A DNA stretch of 64,000 nt from Mactra quadrangularis (Eukaryota > Mollusca > Bivalvia > Venerida > Mactridae): assembly GCA_025267735.1 (NCBI GenBank), contig CM046298.1:43312883-43376882 (forward strand). Direction: 5' to 3'. Under the pieces are notes generated by a model that saw nothing but the letters and a program-made list of their open reading frames with translations, did no database searches and was not told the origin of the DNA. This document shows, piece after piece, positions 36,309 to 46,965 of this stretch. Both the position numbers and the translations under genes were made by a program. How positions within the stretch are numbered: the stretch's first letter is position 1; every line of letters begins with the position of its first letter.

Positions 36309-36833
36309 CCGCGGCCGTGGCGTAGTGATTAGCATGTCTGACTTCGAATCCGGAGATCGCGGGTTCGAGCCCGGTCGCAGTAGGTCATATCCTATACACG
36401 AGTTGTCGGCCTCGTGGTAAGGTAAGTTAGTACAGTAGCCTGTTCAATTACCTTAAACGTCCCAAAACGTTCCGTGACGATACATTTGGAACTCCTCGGT
36501 CATTCGCTGCGAATAATGTATTCTAATAAACAAATATACGATCGTTAAGGCAATGAGTGATGTTTCATAATTTACAGACTAAAAACGAAACATCACTCAG
36601 TGCCTAAACGATCATATATTTGTTTACTTCAACATCGGTAGTTTCAAAATAGCGTCTAAATATGTCCGAGATTATTCGCAGCGAATGGCCAAGGAGTTCC
36701 GAATGTATCGTTACGGAACGTTTTGGAACGTTTAAAGGTTACTGGGGATAGAAAAGTGTCCAGGAAACCTATAGTAGGAAGAGCTGACCGTCGTATATAT
36801 GACCTAAATATGTGTTGAATACGACGTTAAAAA
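36309..36833 (+). mobile_element. tRNA-Arg-headed SINE, copy 2, interrupted
   Basis: Head 36311-36380 with A box (tggcgtagtga) and B box (ggttcgagccc), almost identical to 18204. The body runs to ggtaagttagtacagta at 36436 and resumes after the inserted element at ~36745 with gaaaagtgtccaggaaacc and agctgaccgtcgtatatatgacct. The order of body words matches the SINE at 40028. Confidence 0.7.
36436..36744. mobile_element. Long-TIR foldback MITE, copy B, nested in a SINE
   Basis: Starts tagcctgttcaattacc and carries cgatacatttggaactcctcgg, the inner hairpin aatgagtgatgtttcat / gaaacatcactcagtg and attattcgcagcgaatgg. The right end stops at ggttactgggg, shortened relative to copy A. Confidence 0.75.
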
Positions 36834-37427
36834 AATCTCCTCTCAAATGTTATAATCTTGTATAGCTACGCTACGGCATAAATACAACTAAAATAAAATT
36901 AAATTTATTCATGAAAAATCAACTTTTACTAGTGTTAAGGTTAGTTTATATTGCACTATATATTTGTGTGTATTGGGGAGCAGGCTCTCTACAGGAACAT
37001 ATCTTGACTTTGCTCCTATTCAAAATAAGTGCACTACTTAGTCAATTGTTTCTGGCTTTAATTAGATATATTTTTATTCTATTGTATTGTCATACATGTG
37101 TACACTTTAATTTCGAGGACTTACTTGTGACTTAAGTGTAAAGTGAGTAATCTAGGAGTTCTACCGCTAATCTTATGAATGTGAAACAGCGTAATAAATA
37201 ACAACTAATGATTCATGGAAAATTAATTCGAATGTTTCCTCATAACATTGATACATAGTCACTTATCAGTTTCAGTTTCATGTATTAACAATATACATAC
37301 ACAATAATCATTAATCACTTTCCCTGTGGTGATTTATACAATTAAATTTCTCTAAATAAGTCGTAAATAAAAACCGGAAGCTTGCATAGAAACTTGCTTT
37401 CATGAAAGTCACTTTTCTATACCGTTA

Positions 37428-38103
37428 AGCCCCCCCCCCCCCATCCACACACAATATTATTATCAATAATATTGACTCAATAATATTGATGGTTTATTTG
37501 TTGCCACCAACTGTACAGAAATATTGATCAATATTTAGTTCATTTGTACTTTGGATGCCAAAGTGAAAGCATGCATCCTGTAGTTATTTTTGGCATTGCA
37601 CTAGCATTAGATAAATGGAAACAAAAACGAGGAAAATTTGGACTAAACAGTGGTTTCAGCTTAAGTAGCAGTTTGGTCACATAAAGCTGCGGGAGCAATT
37701 ACATGTCTGGATATCGCACCCTATACTTTTCTAAAAGAGTATCATATGCAGCCACCTTCTTCCCGCAGTTACTAAAGTCATCGTTTGTAATTTTCCACAG
37801 CGTAGGAAGCTCTCTGTATACGTCAATTAATTCAAAAACGAATTTCTTTCTTCGTCTTTTCTTGATTTTGCCATGTTGGCACCTCAAAGATTTGGACAAG
37901 AAGAAATATTGACATCAATTTTATTGATGGGCGAAAAGTACTCATCAATAACATAGTCAATTCATCAATAATTATTTCAGCTCTCAAATGTTCACCAATT
38001 TATTGAGGGGACCTTCAATATCACCCACTAACGTTCAATATTATGGTCAATATTCTCTATTGTCCATATTATTGACAATAATATTGTGTGTGGATGGGAG
38101 GCT
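37428..38103. mobile_element. PIF/Harbinger-like element, TTA target duplication
   Basis: Inverted ends agcccccc...catccacacacaatattatt and aataatattgtgtgtggatgggaggct. TTA flanks both sides (37425-37427 and 38104-38106), the 3-bp TWA duplication typical of PIF/Harbinger elements. ~676 bp; no transposase. It carries the MADF-like relic at 37699-37899. Confidence 0.75.
37699..37899 (-). pseudogene. MADF/Myb-SANT-like relic within Harbinger element
   Basis: The minus-strand frame contains FVFELIDVYRELPTLWK, then DDFSNCGKKVAAYDTLLEKY, the pattern of the first two helices of a MADF (Adf-1-type) DNA-binding domain, preceded by a basic stretch (KIKKRRRKK). PIF/Harbinger elements encode a second Myb/MADF-like protein besides the transposase, so the location inside a Harbinger TIR pair makes sense. 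There is no in-frame ATG, an upstream stop is close and the third helix is missing, so it is a fragment or an isolated exon. Confidence 0.65.
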
Positions 38104-38130
38104 TTACTAAAAAGGCAGTATCATCCGCGG

Positions 38131-38268
38131 GAGAGTTGCCTTAGCATATCGCTACGTATTGCTTTGTATCCTTGTACCTTTAATTTGATATCACACACTT
38201 ATTCCTTTCGTTGTAAGAAAGGTACCAGGGCACAAAGCGATACGTAGCGATATGCTAAGGCAACTCGC
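38131..38268. repeat. Hairpin with ~30-bp near-perfect arms
   Basis: gttgccttagcatatcgctacgtat pairs with atacgtagcgatatgctaaggcaac, then tgctttgt with gcacaaagc and further to a ~45-nt loop. Either a small foldback element or a hairpin RNA locus. Confidence 0.65.
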
Positions 38269-38395
38269 CCCATTATAACCTTAACACTTCTGTAAAAAGG
38301 GGAATGTTTTATTTGTTTTCTGTTTATTTGAGTCAATAGATCTATTTACATGTCGTGAATAACAATAATAATTTATTTTATAAGCTTGGTAGTAT

Positions 38396-39307
38396 TACAA
38401 TAAAAACTCTGAATACCGGACTTGGTCCGGACTGACTGAAAAGTCCGGTTTTCAGACGATTTTGGTTTTTAGAGGTTTATACAGAATCACTAATTAAACA
38501 TAGCTATGGGTTTGTTGGGACAATTTCCTACATTAAATGGATGGTTCAGCTATATCTTAATTTTTTTTTCATTAAAGTTTGGTCAATTTTGGTTTGGTTT
38601 AGTATAAATTAACTGAGAAAATTGAAATTATAACTTTTCTTTAGATACATGTACATGTTTTCAATGGACTTTACGTGCATTCAAATAAATAATTGATAAA
38701 TACGGATGTTATTCTCATTTTAAATGAATGCATATCAACGCATAACAAAAATAACAACGTCATATAAATGTAATGTTTTTCCAATATCTTACTCAAGATA
38801 AAAAAGATAGTCATTATTATTTCCTTACAATTAACAAACTTTGGTAATTTTGAATACAACAATGTAGCCTTATATGATAAATATTATAGTAGTGCATAAA
38901 AACAATATTTGAAATTAAATATTTTCACAAATCATATCTGTACATGTTTATACAAAACAAACATTAAAAGAATCCTAAACAATGGCAGACAAGTGTTTTT
39001 TTTTATCTTTAAAATGCTTGGATATTTAATTAACAATTGACATCCGCCTGGGATTATGAATAACTAGCTGTTACAATACACAGAAATTTGACACTTGGTG
39101 TCCGATTTTCAAAGGATTTTTTATGCATATTTATCATTAGCATTAGAAGCCATGGCACAAGGTCCGGTATACGGAATTTAGAGTTTCCGGTTTTCAGAGG
39201 ATATTTTTCAATGTATTTAATAGAGAAAAATATGGGACATTAAAAATTGTCCGGTTTTCAGAGGATTCCGGTTTTCAGAGGGTCCGGTTTTTAGAGTTTT
39301 TATTGTA
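38396..39307. mobile_element. Tc1/mariner-like TIR element, ~910 bp
   Basis: Inverted ends tacaataaaaactct and agagtttttattgta, with TA at each end. The right end bears four copies of tccggtttt(c/t)aga in tandem, and related words occur near the left end (aagtccggttttcaga). No transposase frame is seen. Confidence 0.65.
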
Positions 39308-39318
39308 CTCGTCTTTCA

Positions 39319-39421
39319 AATGCCTTTCCAGGACATGTGAGAAGGCTGACCGACTGCCGTGATATAACCTACACAATGCGTTGCTATGGTATCAAATCCA
39401 ACTAAATGAAACAAACAAACG
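39319..39421 (+). mobile_element. 3' fragment of tRNA-Lys-headed SINE
   Basis: tgcctttccaggacatg, gctgaccgactgccgtgatata and gcgttgctatggtatcaaa match the SINE tail at 62768-63082. Confidence 0.7.
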
Positions 39422-39666
39422 AGACACCAAGCGTGTACAATTGACTGTTCCATTTCAGGATTGTACCAATTTCAAGGCCTCTAACAAGTATCCTTGACTG
39501 TGGAATTGACAATTGTAGCTACGGTTTTGTGAAGGCATTGCCCGTACGTGTTTCATTTGATGTGAAACTATTATATGGCTTTTAAGTGTGTAGCGTGTGC
39601 CCTACCACTCGACCACTGTTTCTAAAATTTTATGTGTGTATAGAACCAGGTTTATGTAAATTGAAA

Positions 39667-39846
39667 TACAGTACAACCTCACTTGAACAACACCCACTGG
39701 AACGGACCATGGTGTGTTGCTGTTCATAGGTTGTTGCTCTGCAGAGGTAAATTTCAATTGAAATTACCCTTAAAGGAAATATCGCAAGCTGTTGTTGTGG
39801 GGAGGATTTGTTCTGTAGAGGGTCGTTCTACAGAGGTTATACTGTA
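39667..39846. mobile_element. pogo/Tigger-like MITE, 180 bp
   Basis: TA-flanked ends cagtacaacctcacttgaac and the inverted gttctacagaggttatactg; CAGT-(A/T)-x-AACCTC is the usual start of pogo/Tigger TIRs. Interior non-coding. Confidence 0.7.
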
Positions 39847-40027
39847 TATTTGAACCTGGTAGATTTACATGTCACATGTAGTCAAATTTAGCTTATAGAT
39901 ATTTATGTATATTTATAGATATTGTTATTTTTATTGTTATTTATTTATACTCAAATGTAAATAAACAATATTGCTGTGCATGAATTGCTTTTATTTAATG
40001 ATGAACTTATCATGAATGTAATAAGGA

Positions 40028-40316
40028 CCGGGTTTGTTACACAGTTGGTAGCGAGCCGGGATTCCGAATCTAATATTCTTAAGGAAGTACGGGTTTGAAT
40101 CCTACCCGGGGAGGTAGGGCATTTATACCCTTCCATCAAAATTTGACAATAATGCCATTTCCTCCATTAATAAGGTATAAAGAGACGTTGTCGGCCATGT
40201 AAAAGGGTATGTTAGTACTGATTATATAAAAGAGTCCAGGAAAGTTAGGTTTGGTGAGCTATCCGCTTCAAAATAACCTAAATTGTTTTGACATGGCATT
40301 TAACCCGGTACAAAAA
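40028..40316 (+). mobile_element. tRNA-headed SINE, diverged
   Basis: A-box-like cacagttggtagcgag and B-box-like gggtttgaatcctac about 50 bp apart, followed by gttgtcggccatgtaaaagg, gttagtact, gagtccaggaaa and a tgacatggcatttaaccc tail. The body words align with the SINE at 36309. Confidence 0.6.
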
Positions 40317-40840
40317 AAATGTTATAGACAGAGTTGGCCGGCGTAGATCGGGAACCAAAATCGAGAGCCTAACCTCTTTGTTTATTAACCATACAAACAC
40401 AAGGCTTTGCTACTGTATATGAATATTCTTGCATAAAGGTCAGGTCGGGGTCAATATTTATGCACTATACTATAAAGTTATTAATTGTAGTTCGTACAAA
40501 AAAAACAACGTGTTTGTGTAAACTTTGAAAAATGTGCCAATCCATTCCAGAGGTAGGGATTATTGAAAATAAAAGTTGTATAGTTCATTTTAACAAAATT
40601 AGTGTGGCGGATAAATCACAAACCCCTTGGTCAAAATGCATGAAATGATAAACGCATTAATATTAAATTCAATTACATCAGCAAGACACTCGTGAACAAA
40701 AACATATCAAAATTATCTATTTTTGTTTACCTTAGCACCCCCTGTGGTGGAATAGTTCATTGTATTTTCTACATAAACAGTGTGGGCTTTATTTTGAACG
40801 AACTATAAGTGATACTTAAAAGCGACTAAAAGGTCCGTAC

Positions 40841-41207
40841 TACGGTGGCATAGAGGTGACATGGAGATATATTTTATTTTTTACGTGGCCACGCAATAGC
40901 TTCACGTGCGCACGTAATAATTGACCAATGAGAGTTGTCGCAAATGGCCGCCAATTTCGACAACTCTCATTGGTCAATTATAACGTGCGCACGATAAGCT
41001 ATTGCGTGGCCACGTAAAGCTATTACGTGGCCACATAAACGTTATTGCGTGCGCACGTAATAGCTACTGCGTGGCCACGTAAAGCTATTACGTGGCCACG
41101 TAAACGTTATTGCGTGCGCACGTAATAGCTACTGCGGTCCACGTAAAGCTTTTCTGTGGCCACGTAAAAACTTATATATATCTCCAAGTCACCTCTATGA
41201 CACCGTA
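40841..41207. mobile_element. TIR element carrying an array of 12-bp palindromes
   Basis: Inverted ends tacggtggcatagaggtgac and the reverse of gtcacctctatgacaccgta, continuing through ggagatatat / atatatctcc. Inside are ~11 copies of (T)RCGTGGCCACGTA or TGCGTGCGCACGTA spaced 20-23 bp, plus a 21-bp perfect hairpin (arms 40920-40940 and 40958-40978, core ccaatgagagttgtcg). Confidence 0.8.
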
Positions 41208-41923
41208 CCTTGCTGTTTAAATGATTGTTTCTGGTTAAAAGTGGGTATTTGAATGAATACATTTAATTAACTACCGCAATTAAAGTCAAGACGTTTCTAC
41301 TATCATTTAAAAGTGGTTTGGTTTCGATTGTCGATTTCCATGAAAGTATTCCTTCCTTAAAATACAGCACCATTTAAGGAATTGTTATTTTAGAACAATG
41401 TTTGCGTACACCAACATATAAATATTGAGCATATCAGTTAATCGAATGACAGAAGGATATTCTAGTTAGAGTACTTAAATGTAAAAACAGTTGGAACACG
41501 TACTTATTTATTTTTGAGGATAAATAGCTACAAAGTTATTTTTCCTTTATCATTTCATATTAAAACCACATCATTTTTTTCTGCTTACCAACTTTAAATT
41601 GCGTTTTTAAACAGAAAAAGGAATATTTAAGTTTAGTGTTTGATTTTTTTTTCTCTACTCTGATGATACGTGAACTGAGGAACACAACGAAAAAAAGGAA
41701 GATAAACGTTAGTGCTAACTAAGTTGTCCAGTATTATGCTTGCTAATAAACACTATTCTTGGATAGTATTAAAATACATTTGCAACTATTATGTGAGACT
41801 CGTTCAGAAATCATTGGTAAACGGAGGTAACTATTTGTTTAAGCCAGATAATATTGTAAATTGGTGAAAACATAAGTGCTAACTCTGTTTTAAATTTGAA
41901 GATTTGAAAATTAAAAACAAAAA
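41208..41923. other. 5' flank of the GPCR gene
   Basis: AT-rich; no clear TATA box in the last 100 bp and no coding exon recognised upstream. Confidence 0.4.
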
Positions 41924-43114
41924 ATGTCGACAACTATTCTATATAACCTTACGTTAGAGAACTCCACGAGACCGGACGGAGAGTGGATTGAAACCAAACG
42001 ATTAGAGATTTATACTCGGCTACTTCCGGTTATCATCCTAATGTCAATTTTACAGTTTGTTGGAACTGTGGGTAATATATTAACTTTGATTTTTTACTCT
42101 AAACAGACGAAGAGTTCTCCATCTCGAAATTTGATCTTGTGTCTTTCTGCTGTCGACCTTATCGTCTGCATTTGCATACTGCCAACCGTTCTTGAGATGG
42201 TTTTTAACGTTGGTCACCATTTTGTCATATTTTGTAAACTCTCACATTTTTTCGGTCATTGGACAATAGCACTATCGAGTCTTATTCTGTGGATAATTGC
42301 CATTGAGAGATACCGGAAGATTTGTGTACCATTCGGGAGACAGATGACGGTCAAATCAGCCCATTATACTTTTATTGGATGTACAATATTTTCATTGGCA
42401 ATATCAATTCGAGATGGCATCCATTTTGAACTGGTACCCGTGGATATCAATATAACCGAAGAAAACCGCACAATAACGGGAACCATGTGCACGACTAGTT
42501 CCGATTCTAAATATAGAATAAGCATTTTGATGTTCTATGGTCTCGATACATTTTTGGTATTCACGTGTTGGACAACTATAATTGTAACGTACTCTCGTAT
42601 TGCTTTGACACTGTTTCGTCTGAACAAAAAAGCCTCTGAGAGAATTCAAAGCACTAAATCTACTCTTCAAAGAATACAGCGTGATTTGGACTCGAATACA
42701 GCTGATATTACAACTGAAATAAATTCGAATGACGATTTTAAGACCGTTTCGACCACAAATATTAATAAACTAGGCAAGGGAGGTATATATAGATCAGCCT
42801 CAAATGTAAACCACAGAAAAAAGAAGAAACCCAAGAATCCAGCTGAAAGTGCATCCGAAAGACTCATGACTTTAATGATGTTGACTGTTTCTGTCGGTTT
42901 CATAGTTTGTATTCTTCCATATTTTGCTGTGAGAGTCACGCGTCTGTTGCTTAAACTTGATGCGGAGCATGAACTCTTATTAGGAAGTCAGTTTGCCTTG
43001 CGTCTAACGTATGTAAATAGTGTATTTAATCCCATTGTGTATTGCTGTTTTAATCCAAGATTTAGACATTACTTTAAAGACAAACTATCAGCGTGTTTTA
43101 ACAGAAGACGTTAA
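41924..43114 (+). CDS. Class A (rhodopsin-like) G-protein-coupled receptor, orphan
   Basis: 396 aa in one exon, ATG in context aaaaATGTC. Plasma-membrane receptor, ligand unknown, probably a peptide or amine. Extracellular N-terminus with sequons N8 and N13; TM1 33-57 with N51 in GNILTL; TM2 68-92 with D78; C104 (3.25) and C189 in ECL2 for the conserved disulphide; ECL2 sequons N176 and N181; E128-R129-Y130 after TM3, followed by RKICVPFG; TM5 199-225; long basic ICL3 ~230-312; TM6 313-338; TM7 with N365-S-x3-N369-P370-x2-Y373; helix 8 with C391. Odd: TM4 (146-163) lacks the near-universal W4.50, and the TM6 C-W-x-P motif reads C329-I-L-P332, lacking the toggle Trp. Intact, so probably functional; intronless class A receptors are often expanded in bivalves. 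Confidence 0.93.
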   Translation: MSTTILYNLTLENSTRPDGEWIETKRLEIYTRLLPVIILMSILQFVGTVGNILTLIFYSKQTKSSPSRNLILCLSAVDLIVCICILPTVLEMVFNVGHHFVIFCKLSHFFGHWTIALSSLILWIIAIERYRKICVPFGRQMTVKSAHYTFIGCTIFSLAISIRDGIHFELVPVDINITEENRTITGTMCTTSSDSKYRISILMFYGLDTFLVFTCWTTIIVTYSRIALTLFRLNKKASERIQSTKSTLQRIQRDLDSNTADITTEINSNDDFKTVSTTNINKLGKGGIYRSASNVNHRKKKKPKNPAESASERLMTLMMLTVSVGFIVCILPYFAVRVTRLLLKLDAEHELLLGSQFALRLTYVNSVFNPIVYCCFNPRFRHYFKDKLSACFNRRR

Positions 43115-43135
43115 GATTAGACATAACGGAACAAC

Positions 43136-43141
43136 AATAAA
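43136..43141 (+). terminator. Poly(A) signal of the GPCR gene
   Basis: AATAAA begins 22 bp after the stop codon, implying a very short 3' UTR if used. Confidence 0.5.
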
Positions 43142-43432
43142 AATGTTTCACCACTCCTTTGCTTTTTTGCATTGCATTATCATCATTGTTATTGCACTGG
43201 ACACGTTGAAATAGGTCATTTAGGACATAGTCGGCAACCACAGTACTTTCTTCCGTAACACTGCATGCGTACCGTGTGCAAAATGATTGACAAAATCTCG
43301 TTTTCAGTAACTTTGCATGAGGCAGTTGGAACCGATCTTCTTCCAATGAAATCGCACGTTACAATTAATACTCCTCAATAACAATGACTTCATACTGGGA
43401 TTTTCTTCACCAGCTTTAGAAATACCACTTAT

Positions 43433-43670
43433 GAGTGAAGCAGTAGTCCAGTAGTAGGACACGCGCTTAGGGATCGAGAGGTCCTGGGTTAGAATCCTAC
43501 AAGGGGCACTGCTAATTTCCTTGAGCAAGAAATTTACCTGCGATTGATTCACTCCATTCAGGTGTAAATGGGTACCTGCGAGGGTGGTATAATTCCGTTG
43601 CGCCAATTTGTCGGCTGCACTAATAAGCGGATTAAAAAGACTCACCAGGGAGATTGATAGATAGATACCA
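43433..43670 (+). mobile_element. tRNA-headed SINE (second body type), full copy
   Basis: Head agtagtaggacacgcgcttagg...gtcctgggttagaatcct, then gcactgctaatttccttgag, caggtgtaaatgggtacctg, ttgtcggctgcactaataag, and a (GATA)n tail. The minus-strand copy at 45746-45897 confirms it as a repeat. Confidence 0.8.
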
Positions 43671-44050
43671 GTAGCCCAATGACCAGGGGTAATAGCTGTA
43701 AAGTCGGTGAACGTGCGTAAGCATGAAACTTAGACTATAAAATGCAATTACTTTTTACTTATGGAGGCCACCATTTTGAACGTTAAACCAAACCTTAGAT
43801 ATAAAACGTAATTTCATTGGCTATTTTTCGAAGTGGTTTCTTTGCGGAACCATTTAAACTGTCTCATTAATTATTTATTATTACGAGATTTTCCTAACCA
43901 AATGGCCCACGTATACATAAGGCAGAATAGCGGAGTATCGTGGAATAACCGACCATGGTTTAAGACAAATCTAAACGAGATTCTATGTAAACAACGCCTC
44001 GTGTTTTCCTAAACGAGCTATGCATTACTTATCAAAATATTTAGAGATTC

Positions 44051-44400
44051 TTAAAGGTACTCATTTACAGATTAAACTTAAATTTCAAATTTTCTAAAAC
44101 TATCAAAATGTATGGAAATATTTTTTGGAAGCAGGAAAGAAGTGTTCTGATAATGTCAATTTTAGTGCAAATTGACATACAACTACAAATGATGGTGTTT
44201 CGTGTAGTAAATATCTACCCCGTATGTCACCGTATAGACACTTATAGTGCATTTTTGTGACTTTTATTGCATATTTCTTGCAACATCTAGGTCAGTTTGT
44301 CTCAAAATAATAAGAATTTTATTTTTACACAATTACAGACACTGTATGGTATTTTGAAATAATAGAAAAATGAACCAAATCTGTGAACTAGTACCTTTAA
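44051..44400 (+). mobile_element. TTAA-flanked MITE, copy 2
   Basis: TTAA at both ends; inverted ends aggtactcatttacagatt and aaatctgtgaactagtacct; interior colinear with 20660-21013. Confidence 0.8.
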
Positions 44401-45745
44401 ACAGGAGTTTGTAACACTGCCTATGCTGCAGCATACATATTTATTTTGGTATGCACCGAAAATTTGATGTAACAGGAGAGCAAAAACACGATAATCAAGG
44501 TGTGTTCTCCGACTGGACGAAAAGAGATAGAGCAATGTTTGAACGAGCTCTTATGAACTTAGAGCATTGTTCGTGTCAATTAGGACATTATAAACGAGTG
44601 ACGAAGACTTCATTTTTATCGGATAACAATATTTTCAGCCCAAAAAATGATCTATGTCCTGGAGATAGAGCAATGTTTACGCTGTGAGCAGAGGAAAAGT
44701 GTGGGGATAGGATTATATACGCGATTGGCGGATTGGGCTGTTTGACATGATAGAGTCTCGAAACGTTTTTTAGAAGATAGAACAAGATCATACAAGTCGC
44801 TTGGGCTGTTTATCTCAATTTTATTTTCAAAAAATGGAGATAGGACATTGTTAGATTGAGGTGACGAAATGGTGAATCACAAAGACAATGGTTACATTGA
44901 ACTTCATAATCTTACTTTAAAAAAATGGACATGACATTACAAGCGATAGTCCTATTTTGTTAACATTACTTTAGTTTAAATTCCAACAAACTGAACTATA
45001 AATCAATTATGTAGTTTGGACTTATTCGGGGGTGGGGGGTTAACGCATAAGTCCAAAATGTCATGGATCAGTTTCAAAGTACTTGATTCTTATAAAATAA
45101 ATCAAATTATTTAGTAATATTCATTGCTATATATCATTAAATTTTATGAAAACTTGTTTTAAATCGATGAAAATAGAAGACTTCTGACAATATTCATTAA
45201 TCCCTATTTTTACAGTTTTTTACTCTTTTTTCGTTATATTGACACGCCAAGTTAAAACTTAAACTTCGTACGTAGTTCTGTAAGATTTCTTTGTTTTTGT
45301 ATATTGTATTGTTTCTGTAATATATGCTTTAAGAATATACTGCACGTACGACGTGTGTGGTATCTTATTTCTGGTGTTTTTTTCTTGTTCTTTTCTATAA
45401 GTGGGTTGTTAGAAGTTTAATTACAAAGAAATAATTTTATTTTCCTGCTTCCTTAACAGCAGGAAACATTACTTAAACCATATGATGTGTTAAAGTACCA
45501 TGTTAAAGCATATCGAGCATTTTATTTTTGTAGTAATCTTTGTTCATAATAACAATACCTTCTCCTTTGTTATTAAAAAGGCAGATTAATTGTTATTATG
45601 TATAAAGTTAAAGTTAAAGCAAGGTTTTTGAAGTCTACTTCTAGTATTACTATTCAGTCGACTCTTGACATTAACTTCCCCAATCATCGAGTCACACACC
45701 AACTGTTAACATACAGCGCAGATTGCAGCCACAATATACAGCGCA
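44401..45745. other. Intergenic; small inverted repeat
   Basis: No gene supported. gtttggacttattcg / gcataagtccaaa form a hairpin near 45014-45058 across a G tract. Confidence 0.4.
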
Positions 45746-45897
45746 TGACCATTACATGTACCCAATTACTCCTGGGTGAAGTGAAGCAATTGCAGGTAAA
45801 CTTCTTGCTCAAGGAAATTAGCAGTGCTCCTAGTGGGATTCGATCCCAGGACATCTCGATCCCTAAGCACGTCATACCACTGAACCAATGCTTCCCA
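45746..45897 (-). mobile_element. tRNA-headed SINE (second body type), minus-strand copy
   Basis: Reverse complement of the head and first body block of 43433: ttgctcaaggaaattagcag, gggattcgatcccagg (B box on the minus strand) and ctcgatccctaagcacg. The tail is lost. Confidence 0.75.
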
Positions 45898-45898
45898 T

Positions 45899-46168
45899 TT
45901 TTGTTTAATATGTAATGGATGTGGAAAATATTATATTGGTCAAACTGGCGAGAAATTAAGAATGAGAAGAACCGTTCACGCACAACAAGTAAGGGACCCT
46001 TCAACAAGACAATTACAACTCAGCGAACATCTAAATATTTGTGGTAAAACTGAACCAAAATTTTCAATATTCACATTTTACAAAAATTCTTCCATACAAT
46101 TATCAGCTAGGTACGTAAAAGAACAACGCTTTATCAAAATATGCAAACCCCTTTTAAATTCTAATTAA
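45899..46168 (+). mobile_element. Penelope-like element 3' end: GIY-YIG endonuclease C-terminus
   Basis: Open frame ending at a stop near 46168: FCLICNGCGKYYIGQTGEKL, RTVHAQQVRDPSTRQ, LSEHLNICG, FSIFTFYK, then ARYVKEQRFI. C-x2-C followed by YYIGQTG-x2-L-x-x-R and a histidine is the GIY-YIG nuclease region found at the C-terminus of Penelope-like reverse transcriptases; the FxFYK...KE..FI tail is also typical. The N-terminal GIY half and the reverse transcriptase are absent, so it is a 5'-truncated copy. The SINE on its 5' side abuts it directly. Confidence 0.75.
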
Positions 46169-46532
46169 AAACATATTTAACTTTTCCTTAAAACTCTTTA
46201 AGTGAAGTCGAAAAACTTCAAAAAACATATAACGTCGCAACAACACCAACGTCATAAATTATTGTATCTATTATTTACACACTGAAGAGCCGACATATAG
46301 TCTGTGTTTAAATTCATGTATTAAATCTACAGAGGCATCCCCATTTTTTTCATAGACGTTTTCTTGTCCCGGGACGGCATTGAATTGCCGTCACTGCATT
46401 ATTATCAAAACAACTTCGGCACCATGTAACCAAAGTTTATGCTATTATTTTTGAACTATTAAATGTTTAACAATGTTAATTCTTTTGCTTTTTCAAACAA
46501 TTAAGTCTTGAAAAGGTGCGGTATGAAATATG

Positions 46533-46836
46533 TAGCGTGTTCAATTACACAAAACGTTACAGAACGTTACGTAACGATACATTCGGAACTCCTCGGCCAT
46601 TCGCTGCGAATAACCTAATCTAATACACAAATATGAGATCGTTAAGGCAATGAGAGATGTTTCAAAATTTACGGACTAAAAACGAAACATCACTCAATGC
46701 CTAAACGATCATATATTTGTTTACTTCAACACCGGTAGTTTCAAAATAGCGTCTAAATATGTCCGAGATTATTCGCAGCGAATGGCCCAGGAGTTCCGAG
46801 TGTATCGTTACGGAACGTTTTGTAACGTTCGCGGTG
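46533..46836. mobile_element. Long-TIR foldback MITE, copy C
   Basis: Starts tagcgtgttcaattacac, then acgatacattcggaactcctcgg, the inner hairpin and attattcgcagcgaatgg, ending in ggaacgttttgtaacgttcgcggt. Same architecture as copies A and B. Confidence 0.75.
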
Positions 46837-46965
46837 AAAATAAGACATCGGTGAAAATTAAAGCTATTTTACTTTGTTAGTTGTAATGGTTGATCACAAG
46901 ACTATATACCCTCGTATAGAGTTGATCATACTAACAATACAAATTGTAAACAATGTGTCCAAATA

